From assembly GCA_028753945.1 (NCBI GenBank), contig JAPNXP010000012.1:4610501-4674500 (forward strand): 64,000 nucleotides of DNA. Reading direction: 5' to 3'. Positions within the stretch are counted from its first letter, which is position 1; every line of letters starts with the position of its first letter. The notes below the pieces were generated by a model, which worked only from the letters and a program-made list of their open reading frames with translations, was not told where the DNA came from and ran no database searches. Origin of the DNA: Hexactinellida sp. DTS-2022 (Eukaryota > Porifera > Hexactinellida). A program made the position numbers and the translations under genes. This document shows positions 40,689-51,676 of this stretch, in pieces.

Positions 40689-41264
40689 ACATGTTACAAA
40701 CGCAACATGTTACAAACACAACATGTTACAAACACAACATGTTACAAACGCAACATGTTACAAACACAACATGTTACAAACGTAACATGTTACAAACACA
40801 ACATGTTACAAACATAACATGTTACAAACGTAACATGTCACAAACGCAACATGTTATAAACGTAACATGTTACAAACGCAACGTGTTACAAACGTAACAT
40901 GTCACAAACGTAACATATTACAAACGCAACATGTTACAAACGTAACATGTTATAAACATAACATGTTACAAACACAACATGTTACAAACGCAACATGTTA
41001 CAAACACAACATGTTACAAACGTAACATGTTACAAACACAACATGTTACAAACATAACATGTTACAAACGCAACATGTTACAAACGCAACATGTTACAAA
41101 CGCAACATGTTACAAACGCAACATGTCACAAACGCAACATGTTACAAACACAACATGTTACAAACGCAACATGTTACAAACACAACATGTTACAAACGCA
41201 ACATGTTACAAACACAACATGTTACAAACGCAACATGTTACAAACGTAACATGTTACAAATGTT
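40689..41264. repeat. 16-bp minisatellite AACATGTTACAAACRY, about 36 copies
   Basis: Uninterrupted array with period exactly 16. Most variation is at the last two positions (GC, AC, GT). Because 16 is not a multiple of 3, the array is open in several frames and encodes 16-residue repeats (MLQTQHVTNTTCYKRN). I regard these as non-coding. Confidence 0.97.
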
Positions 41265-41541
41265 ATGTTTGTAACATAAATGGGGGTTGAAATTTCTTTG
41301 TTTACTCACACTTCAATATCAGTAAAGTGTTAACTCTAATTCCATTGTTTCAACTTGTAATAATTATATTGATTTAACTAATTTATTATCATTTTAATTT
41401 ATTATCAATAAGTAATGAATGAATGGCAATAAACTCAAGATGGTTTATGATAGAAACTAACTTCAAATTTATCTACCGTTCCTTGTGACTTCGACCAATT
41501 AACAAATGATTCTTCACACCTTGGGCGATGAGGACTTGGCG

Positions 41542-41680
41542 AAAAAAATCCAAAATTGCAGCCTGCGCCGACAGCATGTTCCTTTGGAGGCACTATCAAT
41601 AAACAACACAAAAATATAGTGGAACATGCGTCGACCAAAGGAACATGCGTCAGCGCAGGGTGCAATTTTGGATTTTTTTT
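41542..41680. repeat. Fold-back repeat (AAAAATCCAAAATTGCAGCC family), copy 1
   Basis: Left half AAAAATCCAAAATTGCAGCC...AGCATGTTCCTTTGG, mirrored by the right half ending TGCAATTTTGGATTTTTT. A second copy lies at 43020-43148. Together they bracket the Harbinger remnant and the second minisatellite. Confidence 0.75.
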
Positions 41681-41691
41681 TAACATGTTTT

Positions 41692-42474
41692 TATTTTAAC
41701 ATGTTTTTATTTTAACATGTTTTTATTTTAACATGTTTTTATTTTAACATGTTTTTATTTTAACATGTTTTTTTTTTAACATGTTTTTATTTTAACATGT
41801 TTTTATTTTAACATGTTTTTATTTTAACATGTTTTTATTTTAACATGTTTTTATTTTAACATGTTTTTATTTTAACATGTTTTATTTTAACATGTTTTTA
41901 TTTTAACATGTTTTTATTTTAACATGTTTTTATTTTAACATGTTTTTTTTTTAACATGTTTTATTTTAACATGTTTTTATTTTAACATGTTTTTATTTTA
42001 ACATGTTTTTATTTTAACATGTTTTTATTTTAACATGTTTTTATTTTAACATGTTTTTATTTTAACATGTTTTTATTTTAACATGTTTTTATTTTAACAT
42101 GTTTTTATTTTAACATGTTTTTTTTTTAACATGTTTTTATTTTAACATGTTTTTTTTTTAACATGTTTTTATTTTAACATGTTTTTATTTTAACATGTTT
42201 TTATTTTAACATGTTTTTATTTTAACATGTTTTTATTTTAACATGTTTTTATTTTAACATGTTTTTATTTTAACATGTTTTTTTTTTAACATGTTTTTAT
42301 TTTAACATGTTTTTATTTTAACATGTTTTTATTTTAACATGTTTTTATTTTAACATGTTTTTATTTTAACATGTTTTTATTTTAACATGTTTTTTTTTTA
42401 ACATGTTTTTATTTTAACATGTTTTTATTTTAACATGTTTTTTTTTTAACATGTTTTTATTTTAATATGTTTTT
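41692..42474. repeat. 16-bp minisatellite AACATGTTTTTATTTT, about 49 copies
   Basis: Highly homogeneous array, period 16, with scattered TTTTTTT variants. It shares the AACATGTT core with the array at 40689-41264 but has a different flank. Confidence 0.97.
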
Positions 42475-42662
42475 TGTCAAAGTGCTTGTACGCGGTGAAA
42501 GGAATGTAAACACATTTATTAATCACTATGCACATAACAATTTACATAAACGTTAGATTATGATTAATTACTAGTGTATATAGACAGGAGTATAAGATCA
42601 AATAATCAATACAAAATACCGTAAATACATCATAAACTATATTACTTTTCATAATTTATATT

Positions 42663-42969
42663 CAAATGGCGGGTTTGATTCCACTAATCATTTCTGAACA
42701 ACAACAACAACAAGAATCTCTAGCTCGGGAGCGAGTTTTCAGGTCATTGTCTACATGGGGTGATCCGAATGGCTCCTGACAAGGTTTGCACCATTATTGC
42801 TTCATGTGCTGTGCTACATGATATGGCTATACGTGTAGTTTGGAAGCAACCAATGCTGGACGATTCGCCTATTGACCAACTTATGGATGAACCTATTGTA
42901 ATTGAAGAATTGGGACACTGGGCTGCTAAGCATTACAGAGACCAATTTGCTATTCATAATTTTGATTGA
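42663..42969 (+). pseudogene. PIF/Harbinger transposase remnant (deletion derivative)
   Basis: An N-terminal piece at 42663 (MAGLIPLIISEQQQQQ, then RERVFRSLSTWGD) runs directly into a C-terminal piece (RMAPDKVCTIIASCAVLHDM, 42760-42969) that matches the end of HARBI1-type DDE transposases. The catalytic middle is missing and the two parts are out of frame. Flanked by the fold-back repeats at 41542 and 43020. Not functional. Confidence 0.7.
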
Positions 42970-43019
42970 ATTTATATATGTAAATGAAGATAATTAGTTG
43001 AAGTAAATTTAATTAATTC

Positions 43020-43148
43020 AAAAAAATCCAAAATTGCAGCCTGTGCCGACGCATGTTCCTTTGGTGGCACTATATTTTGTTGTTGGTTTATTGATAGTGC
43101 CTCCAAAGGAACATGCTGTCGGCACAGGCTGCTATTTTGGATTTTTTT
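43020..43148. repeat. Fold-back repeat (AAAAATCCAAAATTGCAGCC family), copy 2
   Basis: Near-palindromic 129 bp closely matching the copy at 41542-41680. Followed by degenerate AACATGTTA repeats to about 43250 that echo the minisatellite core. Confidence 0.75.
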
Positions 43149-43249
43149 CTCCTTAGGAGAATATAATTATAAAAATTTTTAACATGTTATTTTTTTAACA
43201 TGTTAAAATGTTATTGTTATTTTTTTAACATGTTAAAATTTGTTAAAAT

Positions 43250-45168
43250 AAATTTAATGTACTTTATTTGTTGTTAAAATAAATTTAAATGTACTTTATT
43301 TGTTTCAATCTACTAGTTCATTATTAGCCTCCGGTGCTCAAGTCGCTATCATGACGACGTGCATTCGGGAGCGGACGCAGCCTACAGTAATAACGACCTT
43401 AGATTCTTAGAACGAATTGACCTTTCTGATTGACCTTCGACCTTGGTCGGCCAAGGTCGAAAAAATTGGTCCCCCCCAGGAAATACCTCATTCCTACAAA
43501 TATCGGCGCCTATTGGGTATGGCTAATTTTCGGTACGGCATGGGACAGTCCCTGAAAATCCAAATACCCAATTTTCGGGACGGGACAGTAGTACTGTAAA
43601 TAGAACAACAACTTGTTATTAATGAATAATAAATATTTCCGTAATTATATCAGTGATTGAGATAAATAATATAATTCCCAGAAGTTAAATCTTAATCTTT
43701 AATCTCTTCTTCTTTGGAAGGTACTGACCCTTTGTAGTCATCAAACAAATGTTATATATTAATTATACTCTGATAGAGGTGAACAAACTTGTGTCTCTGT
43801 AAGAAGGCGATTCAGTTAATATAAAATACTTTTCTAAACTCGAAGAGGTGTCAATCTGTGTGAGTGGAGAAGAGACGGATTGGTACACAATAGAATGTTC
43901 CCAAAAGTACCCACCCGAAAAATTTTGGGAGGGCCATTATTTTTATGAGTCATTACAATAAAGTGAGCGAAAGGTTCCACTTGAGAATATTATTTGTTAT
44001 TTTAGACAGAAAGTCTAAAATAACAAATAATACTCACGTCATCACCAATCAAATGGCAACTCGCTATCCCATTCCCCCTCCAGCAGCAGACCACGTAGGG
44101 AGATACATAAACAGTACCAGAGACGGTCTCAGAGTGCTACTGAATCTCAGCTGCTGACTCAGGTTCGCGACGCGCGCGAGGAGAAGAGAGCCGCAGAGTT
44201 GGCTCGACACGAAATGGAGACACAACTGACCACCACACGGACAACTGTCCAAAAATATTTGAAGGAGAACCCCTCCTAAAGAGAATGGTCTCATAACTGA
44301 AACAGAATCTGAGAGAATTGAAAATGAACATTCCAGCTGAGACACAATTAAAGTGGCAGTGCGACACACGAGACCTCGAAGTGAGCATTTCCCGTGTCAG
44401 AGAGATTGTACATGTACCAGTAGGTCAGCTTAACTATGCGAAATTCCATTTGCAAACTGTCGCTACTGGGAAAGAAGGTATAGCTCCTGGCGAGTTGAAA
44501 GTGCTATGTAGTGTAGTCATTAATGAAGCTACAAACCAAATAACATATAAATATTATCAGTTACAGGAGAATATCTCAATCAGTTTGTAGGACAAGTGAA
44601 TAGATCATATGGCAAAGCTATTCATGGGAATAGTGTATGTTGTAGCTTCCGGGATCACACAATAAGCAAATACTCACCAACTGATTAGGTTTATTGAAGA
44701 ATATAGGTGAGGGGGATCAAATAACGAGAATTCCAATGGACATTTATAGCAGATAGCGGTAGGTAACAACAGAATCTGTGTACTCGACACAGATATAAAC
44801 CCTAGAATGAGGAACATAGCACATCAGTCAATATAATACCATACGACGTCAAAGTATAACATGACCGCGTACACGTATATATACTGTGTACAGATAAGAA
44901 TCCGTGTATGCTGGTATAATCATAAATGCCATTAGAGGGAAACATGCTAGACTCTATCATTAGCACAGGGCATTGGGTGGATATGTTACCTCCATTGTAT
45001 TTATGGCACAATAACAACTTTGTTATTAGCGATAAACACAGACTTCAATCGTGTATTCTCCCAACAGGAATCTCCAACACACGATAAGCAGAGAGGGACA
45101 CCAACAAGGAATTTATAATTCCATTATCCAAAGAAATAGATTACTATCTGCCTCGAGGAATAGCTATA
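43250..45168. other. Repeat-derived or degenerate region, no intact gene
   Basis: Contains broken reading frames. 44050-44280 reads in pieces as a short Pro-rich start (MATRYPIPPPAADHVGRY) followed, after a frame change, by a helical segment (REEKRAAELARHEMETQL). 44318-44590 is a 90-aa open frame (MKMNIPAETQLKWQCDTRDL...). Neither was recognised. They may be remains of a mobile element or virus-like insertion; I cannot tell which. Confidence 0.35.
43988..44032. repeat. Perfect 20-bp-arm hairpin
   Basis: TATTATTTGTTATTTTAGAC, loop AGAAA, then the exact reverse complement. It lies just before the degenerate frames at 44050. Confidence 0.92.
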
Positions 45169-45352
45169 CAGTGGAGTCTCCCAAAACGGACACTCCGAGA
45201 AGCGAACAACCCCTATATAACGGACTACCCTCTTGGAACGGAATTAAATTACCATACATGTAATAATTATGGATGTCTCCGAGAAGCGGACAACTCTCTA
45301 TAACGGACAGAAGCCATTTCCCCAAAGTGTCCGTTATTCGGAGACTCCACTG
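45169..45352. mobile_element. TA-flanked MITE (GGAGTCTCC / GAGAAGCGGACA family)
   Basis: Starts CAGTGGAGTCTCCC after TA and ends CGGAGACTCCACTG before TA. It contains CTCCGAGAAGCGGACAA. Related fragment at 40428-40516. 45353-45962 shows no gene. Confidence 0.75.
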
Positions 45353-45962
45353 TAGCTTCAAACGGGAAATTAGTTTGTATGTCAAAGAACAAGAATTTCG
45401 GTCTTCAAATAATGTTGGCTTATTGTATTAGTTTGTTCATTCTCTTGCATAACACACATTAATTAAACCCGTATGCTCTTGAGTTTACAAATCTACTCTC
45501 TTTACAAGTCCATACACATTTCGATATTTCAGGGTACCGATGAAGGGTTGTTTTTCCTTGATATACGTGAGTGTGTTGCCAAGTAACAATCCCAGGAATA
45601 TACATACGCATTTTCCAACATCTTCTATAGTTGTAAACTTCTCTTTCTATTCTTAGCTTTTGCACCAACAGTTCCTCTAATTACAATGAAGCTAATCTAT
45701 AAACTAAATATTAGTAGAACACAATAAATTAAATTAGATAGAACCTGGGGACTTCATGGAAACTTATGCTTACAAATTCGAATTAGATTTGCTCCTAATA
45801 ATAATTTGCAAAATATACGTACATCAAACACAAGAACACAAGTAGATGAATATAAATAGGGTATTTATACACTCCAAATTTTCTCAGTTATTATGACGTA
45901 TTCTATGTACACATAAAACAATTAGCTAAAAAGCAGCCTACGTAGGGGGGTATTATTTGGCA

Positions 45963-48900
45963 TTATTTAGCCGGTGAGTTACTAGCTATCACTTTCAGCA
46001 GTCCCTTCTGACTGCGGTTAGTGAAGTTGTTGTTTCTAGAACAGATGTAGTGGTATGACCCGACTGGGAACTTGAGAAGGGGACCGTTAAACGAAGGGTA
46101 CGCATTGTTCAAGAGGTTATTCAATTGGGTTTTGGTATTCACAGACTCAGTACATCCAACGAAACACTGATAGTAGCCAGCAGTGGAGAGGAGGAGAGCT
46201 AGATTCTTACTACGGGTAGCGCTAGTGGTGAGGTCTATCTGTCCATACACTGTACTGTCGTACCATACTATCTGGGCGTTGAAGAGTGTGGAGTTCTCGA
46301 AAGGAACAGGGTAGTTCATGTCCGCTTGGGATATCTCTACGATGTTATGACGGTCTGTGCCTATTAAATAAAATTGAAAATAAATTGGTGAACAATATAT
46401 CGCTTAACTGGGAATTACAGTTTGTCTTGCAATATTTCCATTTATTGGTTCAAATTACCTTCGAACTAAAGTGACCCAATTACGTAAGTGGAGTTACTGT
46501 ATATAGAATATAAAATTCCAAACCTTGTCTCCCCTCTCCAGCGTCTCCCGCCTGGCCGTCTCCAGCTGGGTTCTGATTATTGTGTGTGTTAGAGCCTAAG
46601 AAACATTCCCGTAACACTACTGAATGCTAACTGAGAGACAGCAAGCAGCGACTCACCTGTCCACTGGAAGTGTATCAGATCGTCCTCGGTGATCTGGAGT
46701 CTGTTGGGGATGAAGTCGTACTCCACAGCTGGGTACACCTGCACTATATTCCCTCTCTTCCCGCGGACATTAACCATGTGTATATTCGCGTTCTCAATGT
46801 TTACGTCAGTGGCGTCTGTGAGCGAGCTCTGTGGCGGTCTCGGTTTTAGGATAAATACGTGAGAACGATCCTGAAAGGTCCTGCCGAATTGTGCGGTGTT
46901 AATCGCCAGCTTCAGAGGTCCGTTGGTGCTAGAGCCAACGTCCACATAGGGATTCTGTGTTACAGGAGACCTGATTCTATCTATCCTGCATAGACATATA
47001 AATTATAAATACAATCGTATTCGGTATACTAAATATTAGCTTACTTATTCTCATTGAAACTTGAGTTAGTTGTTAGAGGATCGTAGTCGTCTGTAGAGAT
47101 GTTGTATCTACCGTGGAGTAATGTAACAAACTCATAATAAATAGAGATTTAAAGTCTGTAGCGATTAATTCAAACAAACAAAACCCTTTATGTATTTTTG
47201 AAATACAGAAATAGATATTGTTAGATACAGTCGTAACCGGTTTTTTTTTACCAATTCTTTGCACGGAAATATAGTAAGAAAATAAACCGATTGAAAATAA
47301 ACAAAATTGAATTTATTACACATTTAGAATAAATAGTTAGTTGGAATAGATCGATTAGTTAGAAAAAACATGTTTCGACTGTACTATATAATTGCCTTAC
47401 ACCCAAAGAACTGACCTTATTCTGAAAACACATCTCCTGTCTGTCGTGTCCATAAAGCTGGGCAGCTCAATGGTGAAGTTGAGCGGATACCCGCTTCTGC
47501 TGTTGCCCAGGTGGTTAACGCGTGTCCAGTCAACCTGCTTGCAGACAGGGGCGGGCAGCATCACGAAACACTTCTCCGTGGTCTCGGGGTAAGGACGGCC
47601 CCATTTTCGAATTAGCGTTGCGGTGTTTCCAGCCTCGCAAGCCGCCTGAGTAGTCCGAAATGGGTCTAACTCTAAGTAGCTGTAGAACTTCATCCAATCA
47701 CCTGCGACAGGGATTTGGTAGATTGAGAATTACATAATTATAAATATAAATATACAGTAGAACCTGTCTAATCCGACACTCGTTGGGAAAGGGAAAATGT
47801 CGGATTATGCAGGCTATATTGCATAGTCCGAAGTTCATTGGGATAGGAAAAAATGTCGGTTCTGCTTAATTCCGGATTATAGAGGGTCGGATTATGCAGG
47901 TACTACTGTATATATTTCAATCACACCTCCGTTCTGTGTACAAGCTGTCTCGTTATTCCATCTGCTGCTGTGTTTGTAGCTTAAATTTGGGAACTTCTCT
48001 CTGCAGAGATACCTCGGCTGCACGTTGAAACTCTCGTCCTTGTACCATGGACACATACTTGCGTTGCTTACCAGCACAGCAATATCCTACATTTAATATA
48101 TACTAACTAGTGTGTTAATTAAGCTGATAGGTCTCACCCTCCAGGGGTTGGGGTGCCAGTAGGGGTAGTAGTCCCTCTCCTCAGGACACTCGTACCCGCG
48201 TCTGTTGGCGTTCGGGTTCTGTCGGGTGAAGCGAGCGCCGAAGTAACGCAGAGCTCCCAGCTGGCGGCGGTTAAACAGCTGATCAGCCAGGAATAAACCT
48301 AGTCAACAGCGTTAATTCAAACTCACAGGAATTAACACAATTGCACAACACCAACCAGAGTTCCTCTCTCTGACGTAGCAGTCGTCGTAGTAAGCGAAGG
48401 GCTCGTGCAATCCCTTGGAGAGCTGCACCTGGCCATTCCTCCTGTTATTGTAGTTGCTTTCAGTCTCAGTCAGACTCTGAGGAGCCTGGTAGTTCTGAGT
48501 GCCGGTGTTCTGTCCGTCTCGCAACACGTCTCTTTTGCTGGCGTCGTTATTGGCGATAGCTGCATTCACACCTACACAGAACATATATAATAAATAATGC
48601 TCTCAACGTAACAAGATTATCAATACAATATGATAGGTACACTCACTCTCTGGCTCTGGCTGACACATGTACTGTATAACTAGGTTGCAGTTCAGTTTGT
48701 GTGGGTCAGTGCCGTCGCTGCCCCCACAGCCATGCTGGTTAGTCCACTCCATCGTCAGGTAGCTCTTGCCAGCAGAGCCACTCTGGAAGTATTTCTATTC
48801 GAGAAATATATAAATAATTGTGACTATAAGTTGATATAAAATATAAATATAAATGTCACTTACCATATAATAGATCCCATTTTCATTTTGAAAGGCATTA

Positions 48901-49206
48901 TCGGTCTGGTCTCCCGTGTTATATCCACCTCTGTTGTTATTCTAGAGACAACATTTGCATTGAATAATTCAGATTCCTATAGCTTGTCAAATAGTATATA
49001 CGTACATAGTAATACCACTATAATAGTAGTGCTGTTGGACAGTTAGTTACCTGAGAATCGAACAGCCTATTGGCGTTGTTCCTATTAGCAGATCTCTCGT
49101 TGAGTCTGTTGTTACTGCCCCTAGGGTTGTGCATGTAGCAGTCTCCATTGCCCTCGTACACGAGACCGGCGAACACCAGAATAGCAGCCAACACTGGAGC
49201 TCGCAT
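45963..49206 (-). CDS. DD3-3-like secreted protein (11 exons, 688 aa)
   Basis: Exons (minus): 49051-49206, 48864-48941, 48647-48794, 48356-48571, 48138-48298, 47927-48086, 47416-47701, 47045-47107, 46657-46985, 46524-46595, 45963-46360. All GT-AG and phase-consistent. A signal peptide ([21 protein letters not shown]) precedes [98 protein letters not shown], and [20 protein letters not shown]. These match the DD3-3 family, first described from Dictyostelium and also present in animals. It is Cys-bearing and probably glycosylated and extracellular. Molecular function unknown. Two MITEs sit in its introns. Confidence 0.88.
47228..47381. mobile_element. TA-flanked MITE in a DD3-3 intron (CCGGTTT family)
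   Basis: Left end CAGTCGTAACCGGTTTTT; right end TGTTTCGACTG before TA. Same family as 16227-16393. Confidence 0.65.
47755..47908. mobile_element. TA-flanked MITE in a DD3-3 intron (TAATCCGACA family)
   Basis: Starts CAGTAGAACCTGTCTAATCC after TA and ends GGATTATGCAGGTACTACTG before TA. Interior repeats of GTCGGATTATGCAGG. The right end is only about 20 bp from the donor of the next exon. Confidence 0.75.
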
Positions 49207-49596
49207 ACTCTTTAACTGCTAGCTGTATTCAATAGGATTGTGTCAAAAGTTTAACTTAAATAAACAAATGTGAAAACAATGGTCCGACACTAAGCATTAA
49301 CATAGGGGTGCAAGTATCAAGCGATGCCTGGGCCCAAATTTGCCCCAATAAACTACAGTGTTCTACATGCTATGATGTACATAGGATATTGACTACAATT
49401 AGAAAATAATATTTGGAGCAGAATCGATTGAAGCTGGTCTGACTTATTATGCTCCTTCGTATGCATACACAAATTCTAAATATCAGGTAAACTGATACTA
49501 CACAATTCCTTCATATATACTAGTTAGCACTGAATACATTTGTAGATAAAGTCAGAAGTACCTGGACCGGATCGGATTTCGTAAGACGACTGCAGG

Positions 49597-50073
49597 TCAT
49601 GAGGGCAAATTAAAAGGAATTATATTTGAAATTGTTAATAGATGAACTAAGCAGAATAAAATTAGACGGATACCAAATCTGGAGCATAGACACTCCAAAA
49701 GTACTTTTCTGAATATGACAACGTAAATGGTAGAATACTCCGAAAACGCAACCAGCAGAAATTCCATTCTAATAGTTAACAGCAAATAAGGAGATACGAA
49801 AAACGGGATACGTATTTGAGGCTCTAACGTCCTAATACCAATGATATTCATTACATGGCGACAGTAGCGACACAGTGGAGTGCGCTCCTGTTTGCTGCAA
49901 ACAATTAATGAGAAATATATTGATAATATCCATATTTTGCGTGCTTTTTTTTTGCGGTAAACTGATTGATTTTTTGTTGAAGGCTTGAAGCCATTTACAC
50001 CAAAATAATCATCTCCGTGCAAATTCAATAATTGATACTTCAAGGACACATAATTACATAATTTAGTAGACAT
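49597..50073 (-). other. 158-codon open frame of uncertain status
   Basis: Open frame MSTKLCNYVSLKYQLL... with a Cys-rich patch (CRYCRHVM) and hydrophobic C-terminal half. No family recognised, composition AT-rich, located just downstream of the ADF-H/Rab gene on the same strand. It may simply be 3' flank. 49207-49596 shows nothing. Confidence 0.2.
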
Positions 50074-50192
50074 TTTTTCTTGTTTTATATTAGTTTAGAG
50101 AAAGTTTTAAAAATACTAATACATTTACAGATTCGATGAAAATATTACAATAGTCATACAAAGTATAAAAATATAAAACCGCACTATTATAT

Positions 50193-51404
50193 TTATTCCT
50201 CGCAACATTTCGAAGAATTGCTGATCTGTGACTTAACAGACTGGGTGAGATTTAAAGCTGGTGCCGGATCAATATTATCTCCGCGCTCCTGCGTTTGAGC
50301 TCTAACACGACGACTCTGGTCTCTAGTAGCAATATTCCGATCAACAGAGTTGAATATTCTAACTAGAGTTTGAAAAGCTGTATTGATATTATCCCCGTTA
50401 ACCAGAGCAGAAGTTTCCAGGAAAAACATTCCTTCCTGTCTAGAGAAAGTGTTTCCCTCTTCCAACGAAACTGTCCTCTGTTCAGCGTCCTTTTTGTTGC
50501 CGAGGAGAATGAACACTGGCAGGCAGTCCAAGCTACACTGTCTGGACCTATTAAGCCACTCAGGCAGAGCAAGGAAAGACTCTCTGTCATCACAGGAGTA
50601 CACAAGAACTATTCCGTTGGCATTCCTATAATAGGCCCGCGGTAGAGAGTTGTATCTCTCTTGGCCAGCTGTGTCCATGATGTCAAGAGTCACTATCCTA
50701 TTGTCAACTGTCATTCTAACCGTGAACATGTCAATGCCTATGGTGGGGGGATGCGGAATCGTAGCTATTTGTCCGTTGTGCAGAAACCTAGCGATGGAAG
50801 TCTTCCCTGTTCCAGCATTGCCGATAATAATAATCTTGAGGTTGCGGTGCTTCCGAGAAGCGGGCTCCGCTACCGTGTGTGTAACGGGAACGGAGCGAGT
50901 TCTCGTTCTATCGAGATTTGGCTCAACACCTGCAGAGTTGCTAGTTATAGTTTGTGCACGATTTAACACATATGAATCGCCTAACAATGCGTTGTCATTA
51001 AGTGTTGTGAATAATTCCTGATTGCTCCTAGCTATAAATATAACTTCTCTTGCACGAATAAGTCCCTCTATTGTAGGTATGAAATGTGCATAACTATGGA
51101 CTACATCCGTTGCTACGTCCTCGCCGATCCAATATACAAGAAACCGTTTTCTAATTTCACCATCTCGAAAACTCTCTGTACTCATGTACATATATAATAA
51201 CTTATTGGAGTGCAAAGCACGCTGAAAATCCATGTTGAGACCTTCATCGATTATTGTCAAACAAATTACCTGATTTGGTTGCAAAGGTTCATTAAATTCA
51301 ACATCTGTAAATCCAAATATTGTCCAGGCATTTCTTGTAGAGATACGGATTCGTTGGATTTCTTGCTTTATATTTTCTTGATTGGTAAATAAATCTATTG
51401 CCAT
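50193..51404 (-). CDS. Fusion of a coactosin-like ADF-H domain with a Rab-type GTPase
   Basis: Single-exon, 403 aa. Residues about 10-135 resemble coactosin-type ADF-H: WTIFGFTD, then KLLYMYMSTESFRDGEIRKR, FLVYWIGEDV, and HFIPTIEGLIRAREVIFIA. A linker (140-185) follows. Residues 188-355 are a complete Ras-superfamily GTPase: P-loop GNAGTGKTS 195-203, switch I TIGID, DTAGQE 244-249, NKKD 303-306, ETSAL 330-334. Effector-region and YYRNANGIVLVY features are Rab-like. The C-terminus ends SSKCCEE, a CCXX prenylation signal. Known roles: ADF-H/coactosin binds actin, Rab directs vesicle traffic on membranes. A protein combining both would couple actin to membranes, which is inference. I know of no described protein with this order. 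No frame break is seen between the two halves. Confidence 0.85.
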   Translation of the reverse strand: MAIDLFTNQENIKQEIQRIRISTRNAWTIFGFTDVEFNEPLQPNQVICLTIIDEGLNMDFQRALHSNKLLYMYMSTESFRDGEIRKRFLVYWIGEDVATDVVHSYAHFIPTIEGLIRAREVIFIARSNQELFTTLNDNALLGDSYVLNRAQTITSNSAGVEPNLDRTRTRSVPVTHTVAEPASRKHRNLKIIIIGNAGTGKTSIARFLHNGQIATIPHPPTIGIDMFTVRMTVDNRIVTLDIMDTAGQERYNSLPRAYYRNANGIVLVYSCDDRESFLALPEWLNRSRQCSLDCLPVFILLGNKKDAEQRTVSLEEGNTFSRQEGMFFLETSALVNGDNINTAFQTLVRIFNSVDRNIATRDQSRRVRAQTQERGDNIDPAPALNLTQSVKSQISNSSKCCEE

Positions 51405-51676
51405 TATTCTGCTTAATAGAATCAGATAAAATAGTCTAAAGTAAACTAAGTGACGGTGGGATATATTACCCAGAAATATAATTTCCTAGAGGACAACTGA
51501 ACAGGAAAGGAAACAAATCCAAAAATATAATCTAGGCATAAATAAACAATGCAATATATGCAATAATATTATCATGAATGAATAAAAAATTCACCTAAAA
51601 AAGAAAATTAGCTACATCTAATTTTGATCTAATAATTATTTGAAAAATTTGAAACCTAGCTATATCCTAATATTGA

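Noticed and set aside
40691-41290. Repeated MLQTQHVTNTTCYKRN frames on the plus strand
   Set aside because: Same reason: a 16-bp tandem array without stops, no gene context.
49018-49206. A separate small secreted peptide of 62 aa
   Set aside because: It is the first exon of the DD3-3-like gene, ending at a GT donor at 49051.
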